Program-made: the position numbers and the translations under genes | In this document: one piece after another, positions 1 to 7,628 of the stretch | Position numbering within the stretch: the first letter of the stretch is position 1 | Layout: each line of letters begins with the position of its first letter | Source of the DNA: JANXDG01 sp964561135 | GTDB taxonomy: Bacteria > Elusimicrobiota > Endomicrobiia > DTEH01 | Assembly: GCA_964561135.1 (NCBI GenBank) | Contig: CAZLOB010000031.1 | Location: forward strand, 1 to 34,361 | DNA length: 34,361 bases | Direction: 5' to 3' | Notes under the pieces: generated by a model | What the model was told of the DNA's origin: nothing | The model's input: the letters and a program-made list of their open reading frames with translations, nothing else | The model's database searches: none

Positions 1-1285
1 ACAACACACTTTTTGCATATTTTATTTGTGCTACTATTGGACGTTTTGCAACACAAACATAAGTACAACATCCACATTCTATACAGTCAAACGGTGAAAA
101 AATCTCAACTTTTTCCCATATTTTGTGTTCTATATACAAACTTAAAAAATTTGGCATAAGTTTCATTGGACATACCCTCACACATTTACCACACCTTATA
201 CACTGCATATAATTGCTAGAAACCATATTGTTTGTAAAAAATAACACACTTGTAGTAGATTTTATAATAGGTACCTCAAGTGTATGTTGTGCAACTCCCA
301 TCATTGGACCACCAAAGATTAATTTATTAATATTGGAAATATCTATATTCAATACTTTCACTATATCTTTTATCATCACGCCTATTGGGACTACAAAGTT
401 ACCTTTTCTTTCAACATCACCTGAAATCGTAATTACTCTTTCTATTAAAGGCATTCCTTTAACAACAGCATTGTAAATTGCAACTAATGTAGAAACATTA
501 TGTACTACAACACCAACATCCATCGGAAGTCCACCTGAGGGAACTTCTTTATTTAGAACAGTTTTAATAAGTTGTTTTTCAGCACCTTGAGGATACTTTG
601 TTTTAACAATTATTAATTCAATATTAGGGGTCTTTGTAACTTTTTCTTTAAGTTTTTCATATGCTTCAGGTTTATTATTTTCAACAACAATATAACCTTT
701 TAAAGCGTTCAAAATGTGCATAACAATTTTTAATCCTTCGACAACTTCATAAGAATACTCTTGCATAACCCTATCATCACAGGTTAAATACGGTTCGCAT
801 TCACAACCGTTAGCAATAACATAATCAATAATTTTATCTTTTGGTGGCGAAAGTTTTACATGCGTTGGGAAAGCAGCACCACCAAGACCTACAATTCCAC
901 ATTCTTTTATATATTCAACAAGTTCTTGTGATGAAAATCTATAATACTCTTTATACTTTGTATTAAACTCAACAGATCTATTATGTCCGTCAGATTCTAT
1001 AACAATTGCAGGCGCAAGTTTGTTTAATGTAGGATGAGGAATATTTTTTATATCTATAATTTTTCCAGAAACTGGTGAATGTAAAGTTGTTGAGATCCAT
1101 CCATCAGAATCAGCAATCTTCTGCCCTCTTAGAACATAATCACCTATTTTAACAACTGGAACAGAAGGTTTCCCAATATGTTGAGACAAGTGAAGATAAA
1201 TATACTGTGGTATAGGGAGCTTATCAATTCTGTAAAGTCTAGTAATCTTACTTTCTTTTGGATGGACACCGCCAGAAAATCTCAT
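1..1285 (-). CDS. rnfC: Electron transport complex subunit RnfC (3' end beyond window)
   Basis: RnfC is the peripheral subunit of the Rnf complex, which couples ferredoxin:NAD+ electron transfer to ion pumping across the cytoplasmic membrane. The reading frame runs from the ATG at 1285 to the window edge, giving about 428 residues with no stop; RnfC proteins are usually about 440 residues or longer, so only the tail is missing. Visible: N-terminus MRFSGGVHPKESK, the nucleotide/FMN-binding motif GLGGAAFPTHVK, the NGCECEPYLT segment, and two C-terminal 4Fe-4S motifs (CIRCGKCVRVCP and CIECGCCTYVC). The second cluster is followed by Val-Ala rather than the usual proline. The start is 2 bases after the porB stop, so the gene is translationally coupled to the pyruvate oxidoreductase operon. 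The other rnf genes presumably follow outside the window. Confidence 0.93.
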   Translation of the reverse strand, partial: MRFSGGVHPKESKITRLYRIDKLPIPQYIYLHLSQHIGKPSVPVVKIGDYVLRGQKIADSDGWISTTLHSPVSGKIIDIKNIPHPTLNKLAPAIVIESDGHNRSVEFNTKYKEYYRFSSQELVEYIKECGIVGLGGAAFPTHVKLSPPKDKIIDYVIANGCECEPYLTCDDRVMQEYSYEVVEGLKIVMHILNALKGYIVVENNKPEAYEKLKEKVTKTPNIELIIVKTKYPQGAEKQLIKTVLNKEVPSGGLPMDVGVVVHNVSTLVAIYNAVVKGMPLIERVITISGDVERKGNFVVPIGVMIKDIVKVLNIDISNINKLIFGGPMMGVAQHTLEVPIIKSTTSVLFFTNNMVSSNYMQCIRCGKCVRVCPMKLMPNFLSLYIEHKIWEKVEIFSPFDCIECGCCTYVCVAKRPIVAQIKYAKSVL

Positions 1286-1287
1286 CT

Positions 1288-2175
1288 TTAACTTTCCAAA
1301 AGATTATATTTTTCTACATTTTCTTTAATTTTCTGTTTCCACAACTCAACTATATGTTTATTCTCTTCCTTTAGTAAATGGCTGAACCTTTTTTGTAATT
1401 TAAAATATTCTTCAATAGGTAATATCGTTTTTAATTTTCTTACTTTTGTAAGCACACCGTTTTCATATTCTACTATTGGCCAAAAACCTGTTTCAACAGC
1501 TAGTTGTGCAACTTTTATACTATCCTGTGGATCATGACCCCAACCTAACGGACAAACAGCTAAGATATATATAAACTTTGGTCCTTTCAACTTTAACGCT
1601 TTTTTAACTTTATTTTGTAAATCTATCGGTAGATGGATAGACGCTGTAGCAACATAAACACATTTATGTGCTAACGCTATATCAACTAAATTTTTTTTCC
1701 AACGGATATTACCAACAGAATCTTTTCCTACAGGCGTTGTTGATGTATGTGTTCCAGTTGGCGTTGTGCCACTACGTTGTATACCTGTGTTCATATACGC
1801 TTCATTGTCATAACAAATTGATAAAACATCGTGTCCTCGTTCCCATAATCCTGAAAACGCTTGTAAACCGATATCAGCGAACCCTCCATCACCTGCTTGC
1901 GCTATAACATTAACTTTATCTTTTATACCTAAATAATTTAATGCTGCTTCAACACCACTAGCAACAGCAGCTGCGTTTTCAAATAATGAATGTATAAAAG
2001 GGACACGCCACGAAGTATATGGATAACCAGTCGTAAAAACTTCAAGACAACCTGTATTGTTTACAACTATAGTATTTTTTCCTGCAGCATCTATTACTAA
2101 CCGTGCAGCTAAAGCTTGTCCACAACCAGCACAACCTGTATGTCCTGCTGTAAGCAGTATTTTTTCATCAATCAT
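1288..2175 (-). CDS. porB: Pyruvate:ferredoxin oxidoreductase, beta subunit
   Basis: This is the thiamine-diphosphate-binding subunit of the four-subunit 2-oxoacid:ferredoxin oxidoreductase, which converts pyruvate and CoA to acetyl-CoA, CO2 and reduced ferredoxin in the cytoplasm. At 295 residues it is near normal length. The N-terminal CAGC pair (Cys15, Cys18), the Cys in NNTGCLEV and the later Cys in VCPLGWGHDP match the four cysteine ligands of the beta-subunit 4Fe-4S cluster. GDGGFADIG and the YDNEAYMNTGIQRSG segment form the cofactor-binding region and favour pyruvate over branched-chain oxoacids, although substrate cannot be proved from sequence. A GGAGG ribosome-binding site precedes the ATG. 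It lies between porA and rnfC. Confidence 0.93.
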   Translation of the reverse strand: MIDEKILLTAGHTGCAGCGQALAARLVIDAAGKNTIVVNNTGCLEVFTTGYPYTSWRVPFIHSLFENAAAVASGVEAALNYLGIKDKVNVIAQAGDGGFADIGLQAFSGLWERGHDVLSICYDNEAYMNTGIQRSGTTPTGTHTSTTPVGKDSVGNIRWKKNLVDIALAHKCVYVATASIHLPIDLQNKVKKALKLKGPKFIYILAVCPLGWGHDPQDSIKVAQLAVETGFWPIVEYENGVLTKVRKLKTILPIEEYFKLQKRFSHLLKEENKHIVELWKQKIKENVEKYNLLES

Positions 2176-2205
2176 ATTAGTTTCCTCCCAACCACTTTAT
2201 AAATT

Positions 2206-3384
2206 TTATATAAAGCTACCTAAATTTTCTTTTTTAACACCTATGAATTTAAACACATCTTTATCTTTATAAGCTTCAATTATTTCTTCTTTTGATACAT
2301 CTCTTCCACCAAGGCCACATATATAGTTGTTTACAAAAGGTAATTTATTTCCATTACTATACGCATCAAGATATAAACAAGAAACAATATCTTCAAATAC
2401 AGGTCCTTTAGAACCTAAAGATATACATTTCTCTAACACAATAATCCTTTTAGCTTTTAACAAAATTTTTGATATTTCTGTTGGGAAAGGACGATAAGAT
2501 ATGATTCTAAGAAGACCAACTTTTTCATTTTGTTTCCTTAATTCATCAACTACTTCTTTTACTACACCGGAGATAGAGCCTAATGTAACAAAAATTGTTT
2601 CAGCATCATCAGTTTTATATTCTTCATATAATCCGAAAGCTTTTCTACCAAAAATTTTTGTAAATTCATCTGCGACTTCAACAATTTTTTGCTTAACTTC
2701 ATTATTTAAAGTTTCTTGTATCGCATATCTTGTTTCAAGATACCACTCTGGCCCTACTAACGGACCAAATGTTAACGGATTATCAACATCAAGTTTATAC
2801 GGTGGATTATAAGGTGGTAAAAACTTATCAACCAACTCTCGTTGAGGTATTTCAACAGGTTCATATCCATGACTTAATATAAAACCATCTATATTTACTA
2901 TACAAGGCAACATTATATTAGGATCTTCAGCAATTTTAAACGCTTGGATATGTAGATCACAAGCTTCTTGTATCGTTTCAGCAAAAAGTAACACTATCCC
3001 AGCGTCTCTTACTACCATAATATCCTGTTGGTCATTCCAAATATTTATAGGTGCTGAAACAGCCCTGTTAACACAACACATCACCACTGGTAACCTCATA
3101 CCTGCTGCATTAAACAATACTTCTGTCATAAGAAGTAATCCTTGAGAAGAAGTTGATGAATACACACGGACACCTGTTGCAGACGCGCCTAAAACACAAC
3201 TTGCAGCAGAATGTTCTGACTCAACATTTATAAACTCAGCTTTAAGTTTACCATTAGCAATTAAAGATGAAAGTTCTTCAACAATATGTGTTTGTGGTGT
3301 TATTGGATAAGCAGCAATAACAGCTGGTCTACAAACAGAAACTGTTCTTGCGATGGCAGCTGCTCCTTCTAAAAATTCTTTCAT
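2206..3384 (-). CDS. porA: Pyruvate:ferredoxin oxidoreductase, alpha subunit
   Basis: The alpha subunit (392 residues, normal length) pairs with PorB to form the catalytic core that decarboxylates pyruvate. Family signatures are AAYPITPQTHIVEEL near the N-terminus, NVESEHSAASCVLGAS with the conserved Glu-Ser-Glu-His stretch, and YSSTSSQGLLLMTEVL. The C-terminal half carries the transketolase-C-like domain (FVTLGSISGVVKEVVDELR, LRIISYRPFP). A strong AGGAG site precedes the ATG. It lies 31 bases after porD and 30 bases before porB, in the operon order fdx-porC-porD-porA-porB-rnfC. Confidence 0.94.
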   Translation of the reverse strand: MKEFLEGAAAIARTVSVCRPAVIAAYPITPQTHIVEELSSLIANGKLKAEFINVESEHSAASCVLGASATGVRVYSSTSSQGLLLMTEVLFNAAGMRLPVVMCCVNRAVSAPINIWNDQQDIMVVRDAGIVLLFAETIQEACDLHIQAFKIAEDPNIMLPCIVNIDGFILSHGYEPVEIPQRELVDKFLPPYNPPYKLDVDNPLTFGPLVGPEWYLETRYAIQETLNNEVKQKIVEVADEFTKIFGRKAFGLYEEYKTDDAETIFVTLGSISGVVKEVVDELRKQNEKVGLLRIISYRPFPTEISKILLKAKRIIVLEKCISLGSKGPVFEDIVSCLYLDAYSNGNKLPFVNNYICGLGGRDVSKEEIIEAYKDKDVFKFIGVKKENLGSFI

Positions 3385-3415
3385 ATTTTTCTCCTAAAAA
3401 ATAAATTGAAAAATT

Positions 3416-3664
3416 TTATTCTTCCTCCATTATGATATCTTTCACAGGGCATATATCTGCACATATCCCACAACCTTTACAATAATCATAATCTACATTA
3501 TATTCTTTTTTACTCCCACTTATACATCCCTCGGGACACAACAGATAGCATTGTCTGCATCCATTACAATTTTGATGTAAAAACTTAGGTCGTTTTTTAA
3601 CCCTCCAAGAACCAGTTTTATTTTTTAACGCGGTTGCTGGCGGTAAAATAATTTTTGCAAACAT
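3416..3664 (-). CDS. porD: Pyruvate:ferredoxin oxidoreductase, delta (2x4Fe-4S) subunit
   Basis: This 82-residue ferredoxin-like subunit carries electrons from the PorAB core towards soluble ferredoxin. The N-terminal GSWRVKKRP segment is typical of PorD proteins (GxWRxxRP). Two 4Fe-4S motifs follow, CNGCRQCYLLCP at about residues 33-44 and CKGCGICADICP at about residues 62-73. The start has an AGGAG site 8 bases upstream. A 165-base gap separates it from porC, unusually large for this compact operon. Confidence 0.92.
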   Translation of the reverse strand: MFAKIILPPATALKNKTGSWRVKKRPKFLHQNCNGCRQCYLLCPEGCISGSKKEYNVDYDYCKGCGICADICPVKDIIMEEE

Positions 3665-3829
3665 ATTTTTTTCTCCTGTTGTAAAAATTTTTTTAACTCA
3701 ACTACAAATATTAAAGCATATCTTTAGTCGTATTTCACAACTCCTTTTTTATTTTACTTAAGAAAACCAACTTGGCTATCCACTTTTTAATAGCGCAATC
3801 TCTTCAACTACAAAAACTTTTTCACATTT
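3665..3829 (-). other. Gap between porC and porD with an 11-bp direct repeat
   Basis: These 165 bases hold no recognised gene. Visible: an 11-bp direct repeat, TCAACTACAAA on the + strand, at 3698-3708 and 3804-3814; an AGGAG site for porD; and a second AAGGAG followed at once by a GTG that opens only a four-codon frame. Just beyond the porC stop the porC frame continues as KVFVVEEIALLKSG, then TAG, PSWFS and TAA. That may be a gene remnant or chance. No convincing promoter or terminator was found. Confidence 0.4.
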
Positions 3830-4357
3830 TCACTTGATATATTGATATCCTGTCTCAGCAAGCTTCAAGTTTAACTCTAACATTTCTCCTTTAAACCGTT
3901 CTTTAATTACTTCATATAACAGATTAATATCCACAATATTTGTTAAAGCACAGAAACTGCCTAACAAAACAGTATTTGCAAAAATTTTCCCCACAGTTTT
4001 TAAAGAAAGATCGTTCGCAGGTACACATACAATTTTTTTGTTATTTTTTGAAACGATCTCATGTTCAGAATTAACTAATATAAGACCATCTGATTTTGTT
4101 ACACCTTCCACATTTTGACTATCAAACAAAGTCTTATCTACAACAATAGAATAATCAGCCAATTTTATTCGTGTTCTAATTCTTATCGGTTTTTCATCAT
4201 ATCTTAAAAAAGCGTTCATAGGAGCACCCATACGTGCAGCACCAAAATGTGGGAACGCGTATGCATATTTGCCTGATTTAACAATTGCAGAACCTAAAAT
4301 TTGTGCGGTAGTAATTGCACCTTGACCTGCACGTGCAAAAATTATTATTTCTTTCAT
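3830..4357 (-). CDS. porC: Pyruvate:ferredoxin oxidoreductase, gamma subunit
   Basis: The gamma subunit (175 residues, slightly short against about 185-195) belongs to the catalytic oxidoreductase family and contributes to CoA binding in the four-subunit enzyme. The N-terminus ARAGQGAITTAQILGSAIV is the standard glycine-rich gamma motif. HFGAARMGAPMNAFLRYDE matches the family's conserved (Y/F)GAxRxGAPMxAF(x)R segment. The C-terminus ends at LAETGYQYIK, where homologues also end. The start lies 8 bases after the ferredoxin stop. Confidence 0.92.
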   Translation of the reverse strand: MKEIIIFARAGQGAITTAQILGSAIVKSGKYAYAFPHFGAARMGAPMNAFLRYDEKPIRIRTRIKLADYSIVVDKTLFDSQNVEGVTKSDGLILVNSEHEIVSKNNKKIVCVPANDLSLKTVGKIFANTVLLGSFCALTNIVDINLLYEVIKERFKGEMLELNLKLAETGYQYIK

Positions 4358-4365
4358 ATGTTTAT

Positions 4366-4551
4366 TTATTCAATTTTAATTGCTTCGGTAGGACAGTTTT
4401 TTGCTGCTTCTTTAACTTGTTCTTCATATTCTGTAGGCACATTTTCTTGTTTTACTATAGCAGTATCTTCTGCCATTTCAAACACTTCAGGACAAGTATC
4501 TGCACATAAACCACATGCTGTACACAAATCTTTATCAATTTTTACTTTCAT
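4366..4551 (-). CDS. Small single-cluster 4Fe-4S ferredoxin
   Basis: This is a soluble one-electron carrier of 61 residues, similar in length and layout to the single-cluster ferredoxin of Thermotoga maritima. Cluster ligands are Cys10, Cys13, Cys16 and Cys53 (in NCPTEAI). Cys20 is kept, but its disulfide partner of the Thermotoga protein (near residue 43) is not, so the disulfide should be absent. A perfect AAGGAGG site precedes the ATG. As the first gene behind a strong promoter, before porCDAB and rnfC, it is the natural electron carrier between pyruvate oxidation and the Rnf complex (inference from order). Confidence 0.93.
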   Translation of the reverse strand: MKVKIDKDLCTACGLCADTCPEVFEMAEDTAIVKQENVPTEYEEQVKEAAKNCPTEAIKIE

Positions 4552-4609
4552 TTTATATTCCTCCTTATAATTTTGTTATATTTGTTATATAAAGACAAAA
4601 ATTTGGAAA

Positions 4610-4638
4610 ATTTTATAAAATCTAAATTATGTTGTCAA
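4610..4638 (-). promoter_or_regulatory. Sigma-70-like promoter for the fdx-por-rnf operon
   Basis: On the minus strand a perfect -35 box TTGACA (4633-4638) is followed by a 17-base spacer and a -10 box TAAAAT (4610-4615) within TTTATAAAAT. The predicted start lies about 50 bases before the ferredoxin ATG. The -35 box overlaps the stop codon of the upstream glycosyltransferase gene. This is the best promoter match I saw in the window. Confidence 0.7.
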
Positions 4639-5792
4639 CAATAACATATCAAATATTTTTTAATAACGTTTTTTGGCAAATAGTGCTCAATAGAAAATTT
4701 GTCAGATAAACAATTTTTATAATCAAATTTTTCTTTAGACAAATATATTCTAAAAATTTTTTCAACAAAACTCTCAACAATTCTTTTTCTTGGTTGATTC
4801 AAAGAAACAATAAAATTTGAGTCCAAAATTTCTGACACACCTTCAACTCCTGTAGATATTACTGGTTTTTTAAGTATCACAGCTTCTAAAACAACATTTG
4901 GCGAGCCTTCCCAATAAGAGGTTAATAAAAACAAATCACATGCGTTTATGTAATCATAAACGTTTTCTTTATATCCTAAAAATTTAACATATTTATCAAC
5001 ATTTAACATTTTTGTGTATTTTAACAAATTATTATATTCATCACCATCACCTAACACTACAAAAATATACTTTCTTTGAAGACTAACATTACTAATTTTT
5101 TCTACAAAAAATCTTACAATATCTATTAAAAGATCAAAACCTTTTTGTTTATGTAACCGTCCTACTGAAAGAATAAAAAAATCTTCTTTGCTAATTCCTA
5201 ATTCTTTTCTTATTTTAGTCTCATCAACTTGTATTCTAATCTCGTTAGGTTCTATAATATTTGGTACAACAACAACTTTTTCTTGTTGTACTTTCTGTAC
5301 TTTTACAATAAATTCTTTTAATTCTTTTGAATTTACAAAAATTTTGTCAACTAAAAAATTTGTAATTTTTAACAACTTAATCTGCCACAATTTCTGTCTT
5401 TCAGCAACACGTTCTGAACAAAAAATCTTTGTCTTTGGCAAAAAAATTTTTATCAACCTTGACAAAAAGTTTGCTTGAAACAAAAAACTGTGAATAATTG
5501 TTGGACGATATTTTATGGCAAGAAAAACAAATTTAATGATACTATAAAAAAGAAAAAATAAAAAAACAAAAGAAAATTTTTCCGGCAAACCTAAATTATG
5601 TACTTTCACTCCCAAACTTGATATCCTATATCTATATCTACCACCTTTTTTCAAAGATACAACAATTATGTCAAAGTAAGAATTTTGTTTTATTTCTTTA
5701 ACAATATAATAGAGATTTTTTTGGGTACCACCGTAATCAAGAGAAGTTATAAGATATAAAACTTTATTTTTTTGTTTCCACACGTTCAACAT
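4635..5792 (-). CDS. GT4-family glycosyltransferase
   Basis: This is a GT-B fold, retaining sugar transferase that uses a nucleotide-sugar donor; its acceptor is unknown, possibly a surface glycan or LPS core. The N-terminal domain has SLDYGGTQKNL. The C-terminal domain has VVVPNIIEPNEI, ILSVGRLHKQKGFD, FLGYKENVYDYINACD and the donor-binding EGSPNVVLEA (E-x7-E). I chose the ATG at 5792; a TTG at 5813 and a GTG at 5783 are alternatives. With this start the gene overlaps the end of efp by 29 bases. No signal peptide or membrane segment in the usual place, although a hydrophobic stretch (FSFVFLFFLFYSIIKFVFLAI) may be a membrane-association patch. Confidence 0.85.
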   Translation of the reverse strand: MLNVWKQKNKVLYLITSLDYGGTQKNLYYIVKEIKQNSYFDIIVVSLKKGGRYRYRISSLGVKVHNLGLPEKFSFVFLFFLFYSIIKFVFLAIKYRPTIIHSFLFQANFLSRLIKIFLPKTKIFCSERVAERQKLWQIKLLKITNFLVDKIFVNSKELKEFIVKVQKVQQEKVVVVPNIIEPNEIRIQVDETKIRKELGISKEDFFILSVGRLHKQKGFDLLIDIVRFFVEKISNVSLQRKYIFVVLGDGDEYNNLLKYTKMLNVDKYVKFLGYKENVYDYINACDLFLLTSYWEGSPNVVLEAVILKKPVISTGVEGVSEILDSNFIVSLNQPRKRIVESFVEKIFRIYLSKEKFDYKNCLSDKFSIEHYLPKNVIKKYLICYC

Positions 5793-6339
5793 ATTCACCA
5801 GTTCTTGTATCAATTCTTACAACATCTCCTATCTCTATAAACAATGGGACAAGAACTTCAACACCTGTCTCCAAAGTTGCTGGTTTCATAACATTACTTA
5901 CACTATCTCCTCTTACTCCAGGTACAGTATGGACAACTTTTAGGTCGACAGTAATAGGTAGTTCAATACCTAAAAATTCCTCGTTAAGATACAATCCTTC
6001 AACTTCAACACCTTCTTTTAAAAACTTTGCTGCTTCACCAATTTGTTGTTTTGGAATACTAATTTCTTCAAATGTTTCTAAATCCATAAATACAAGGTTA
6101 TCCCCTGCCTGATACATATATTGTTTTTTTTTCCTAACTAGATCCACAACTTCAAATTTTTCACCAGATTTAAATGTGCGTTCTATAATACTTCCAGTAC
6201 GAACATTTCTTAATTTTGTTCTCATTACAGCACCGCCTTTACCGGGTTTATGATGTTGGTACCATATGATTGTATATATTTCATTATCAACCTTTATACA
6301 TAGTCCATATTTGAATTCAGAGGTGTCTACAGTAACCAT
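5764..6339 (-). CDS. efp: Translation elongation factor P
   Basis: EF-P binds between the P and E sites of the ribosome and relieves stalling at polyproline stretches. The three OB-like domains are visible: HKPGKGGAVMRTKLRN in domain I, the KQYMYQAGDNLVFMD segment in domain II, and the C-terminal GDSVSNVMKPATLETG and VPLFIEIGD motifs. I place the start at the ATG at 6339, not the GTG at 6351. The AGGAGGTG site overlaps that GTG but sits correctly for the ATG, and this start puts the tip lysine at position 34 as in E. coli. No lysine-modification enzyme was recognised nearby. It follows an M24 peptidase, a common bacterial pairing. Confidence 0.96.
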   Translation of the reverse strand: MVTVDTSEFKYGLCIKVDNEIYTIIWYQHHKPGKGGAVMRTKLRNVRTGSIIERTFKSGEKFEVVDLVRKKKQYMYQAGDNLVFMDLETFEEISIPKQQIGEAAKFLKEGVEVEGLYLNEEFLGIELPITVDLKVVHTVPGVRGDSVSNVMKPATLETGVEVLVPLFIEIGDVVRIDTRTGEYVERVETKK

Positions 6340-6421
6340 TGCTTTAACCACCTCCTATTAAACACCGTCATTTTTTATTTTTTACACAATATTCATTCTG
6401 TTTTGTTATCATTTGGTTAAA

Positions 6422-6451
6422 AAAATACAAAATTTATTTTTTTTGTGTCAA
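6422..6451 (-). promoter_or_regulatory. Candidate promoter upstream of efp
   Basis: On the minus strand a perfect TTGACA (6446-6451) is followed by an 18-base, A-rich spacer and TATTTT (6422-6427), a 4/6 match to the -10 consensus. It sits about 80 bases before the efp ATG in the 169-base gap after the M24 peptidase. The weak -10 box keeps confidence moderate. Confidence 0.45.
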
Positions 6452-6508
6452 TAGATATAAAAACAAAAAAATCGTGTTAGATAAATTCAGATTTTAGACA
6501 GTAAGAAC

Positions 6509-7558
6509 TTAGATATTAATTTGTTCTGTTAAAACAACACATTTTTTATCTTTTATCCAAATATCATCTTCTATTCTTAAGCCAAATTTATCCTCAAAAT
6601 ATATCCCGGGTTCTATAGTAACAACCATATTTTTTTGAAGGACAGTTTCGTCAAGATATGATATTCGTGGTGGTTCATGAATTTCAATACCTATCCCGTG
6701 TCCTGTAGAATGCAGATATTTATCTTTTAACCCAAGTTGTTCCACAAATTTCCTTGCATAAAGATCAATCTCTTTAACTTTGGTATTGACTTTACATAAG
6801 AAAATCAATTGTTTTTGTAATCTTTTAAGTTGATTATAAAAATAGTACGCATTTTGATTTCTCTCTACATTAAACATACGTGTTACATCACAACAATATC
6901 CCTCATATTTACAACCTAGGTCTATTAGTACTAAACTATTTTTTTTAAACTTTTTATCAGTTGAAACATGGTGAGGATAACTTGTATTTTCATCAAACGC
7001 AACAATTGGATCAAACGAAGGTTCAACTTTGTAGTCCAAAAATTTCTTTAAAATAAAATTTTTTACTTCAAGTTCAGTTATACCTTCTTTAAGTATGTTT
7101 TTAATTTCTCTTAAAACTTTTTTTACAATATTACATGCTGTTTTGATTTTAGAAATTTCTGATAAATCTTTTATTTGTCGTAGTTGTGTAATATAGTTTT
7201 TTATTTTTACATCTTTAAAATTTTGTTTTAGTGTATTATAAACCTTAAGTAATGTAGTTTCTTCTTCTAAAACAACATTTTTTGTTCCAATTTTTTCTTT
7301 TAACATTTTTAGTTGTTGTTGGAAGTTTTCAGCGATTATAAGATTTTTATTTCTAAAAAATTTTTTTATTTGGCAAGCAATCATTGGCGAACTCAGTATA
7401 TAAAAACTATTTTTTGAAACAGCAATTGTTAGTCCATCAAAATTTATTCCCGTAAGATAGAAAATGTTTGCAATGTTGTTGGTTATCAAAATGTCGTTTT
7501 TGTCAAGTTTTTCCTGCAGTTTCTGCAGTTTCAAAATTTTATTTTTTTTAGCATTCAT
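6509..7558 (-). CDS. pepP: M24B-family Xaa-Pro peptidase
   Basis: This is a cytoplasmic metallopeptidase of the pita-bread fold that removes or cleaves next to N-terminal Xaa-Pro, 349 residues long (typical of the short aminopeptidase/dipeptidase group). Metal ligands are visible in order: Asp in LIDLGCKYEGYCCDVTRMF (two aspartates), His in HSTGHGIGIEIHE, Glu in TIEPGIYFED and Glu in GLRIEDD. The N-terminal third is the creatinase-like domain. The symbol is by family only; PepQ-type prolidase activity cannot be excluded. It lies between aroB and efp, where many bacteria have aroQ-pepP-efp. Confidence 0.9.
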   Translation of the reverse strand: MNAKKNKILKLQKLQEKLDKNDILITNNIANIFYLTGINFDGLTIAVSKNSFYILSSPMIACQIKKFFRNKNLIIAENFQQQLKMLKEKIGTKNVVLEEETTLLKVYNTLKQNFKDVKIKNYITQLRQIKDLSEISKIKTACNIVKKVLREIKNILKEGITELEVKNFILKKFLDYKVEPSFDPIVAFDENTSYPHHVSTDKKFKKNSLVLIDLGCKYEGYCCDVTRMFNVERNQNAYYFYNQLKRLQKQLIFLCKVNTKVKEIDLYARKFVEQLGLKDKYLHSTGHGIGIEIHEPPRISYLDETVLQKNMVVTIEPGIYFEDKFGLRIEDDIWIKDKKCVVLTEQINI

Positions 7559-7628
7559 TATTTAATACTCTTTACATTTTTAGTTTCTTCTCTTAAACTC
7601 TAGCATTTATCTGCTTTTCACCTGTGAA

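Noticed and set aside
213..476. An 87-codon + strand frame
   Set aside because: It is antisense to the well-supported rnfC frame and has no recognisable protein features.
3827..3835. Selenocysteine readthrough at the porC TGA
   Set aside because: PorC homologues end at this point, there is no clear SECIS-like hairpin, and the following frame stops again after 17 codons.
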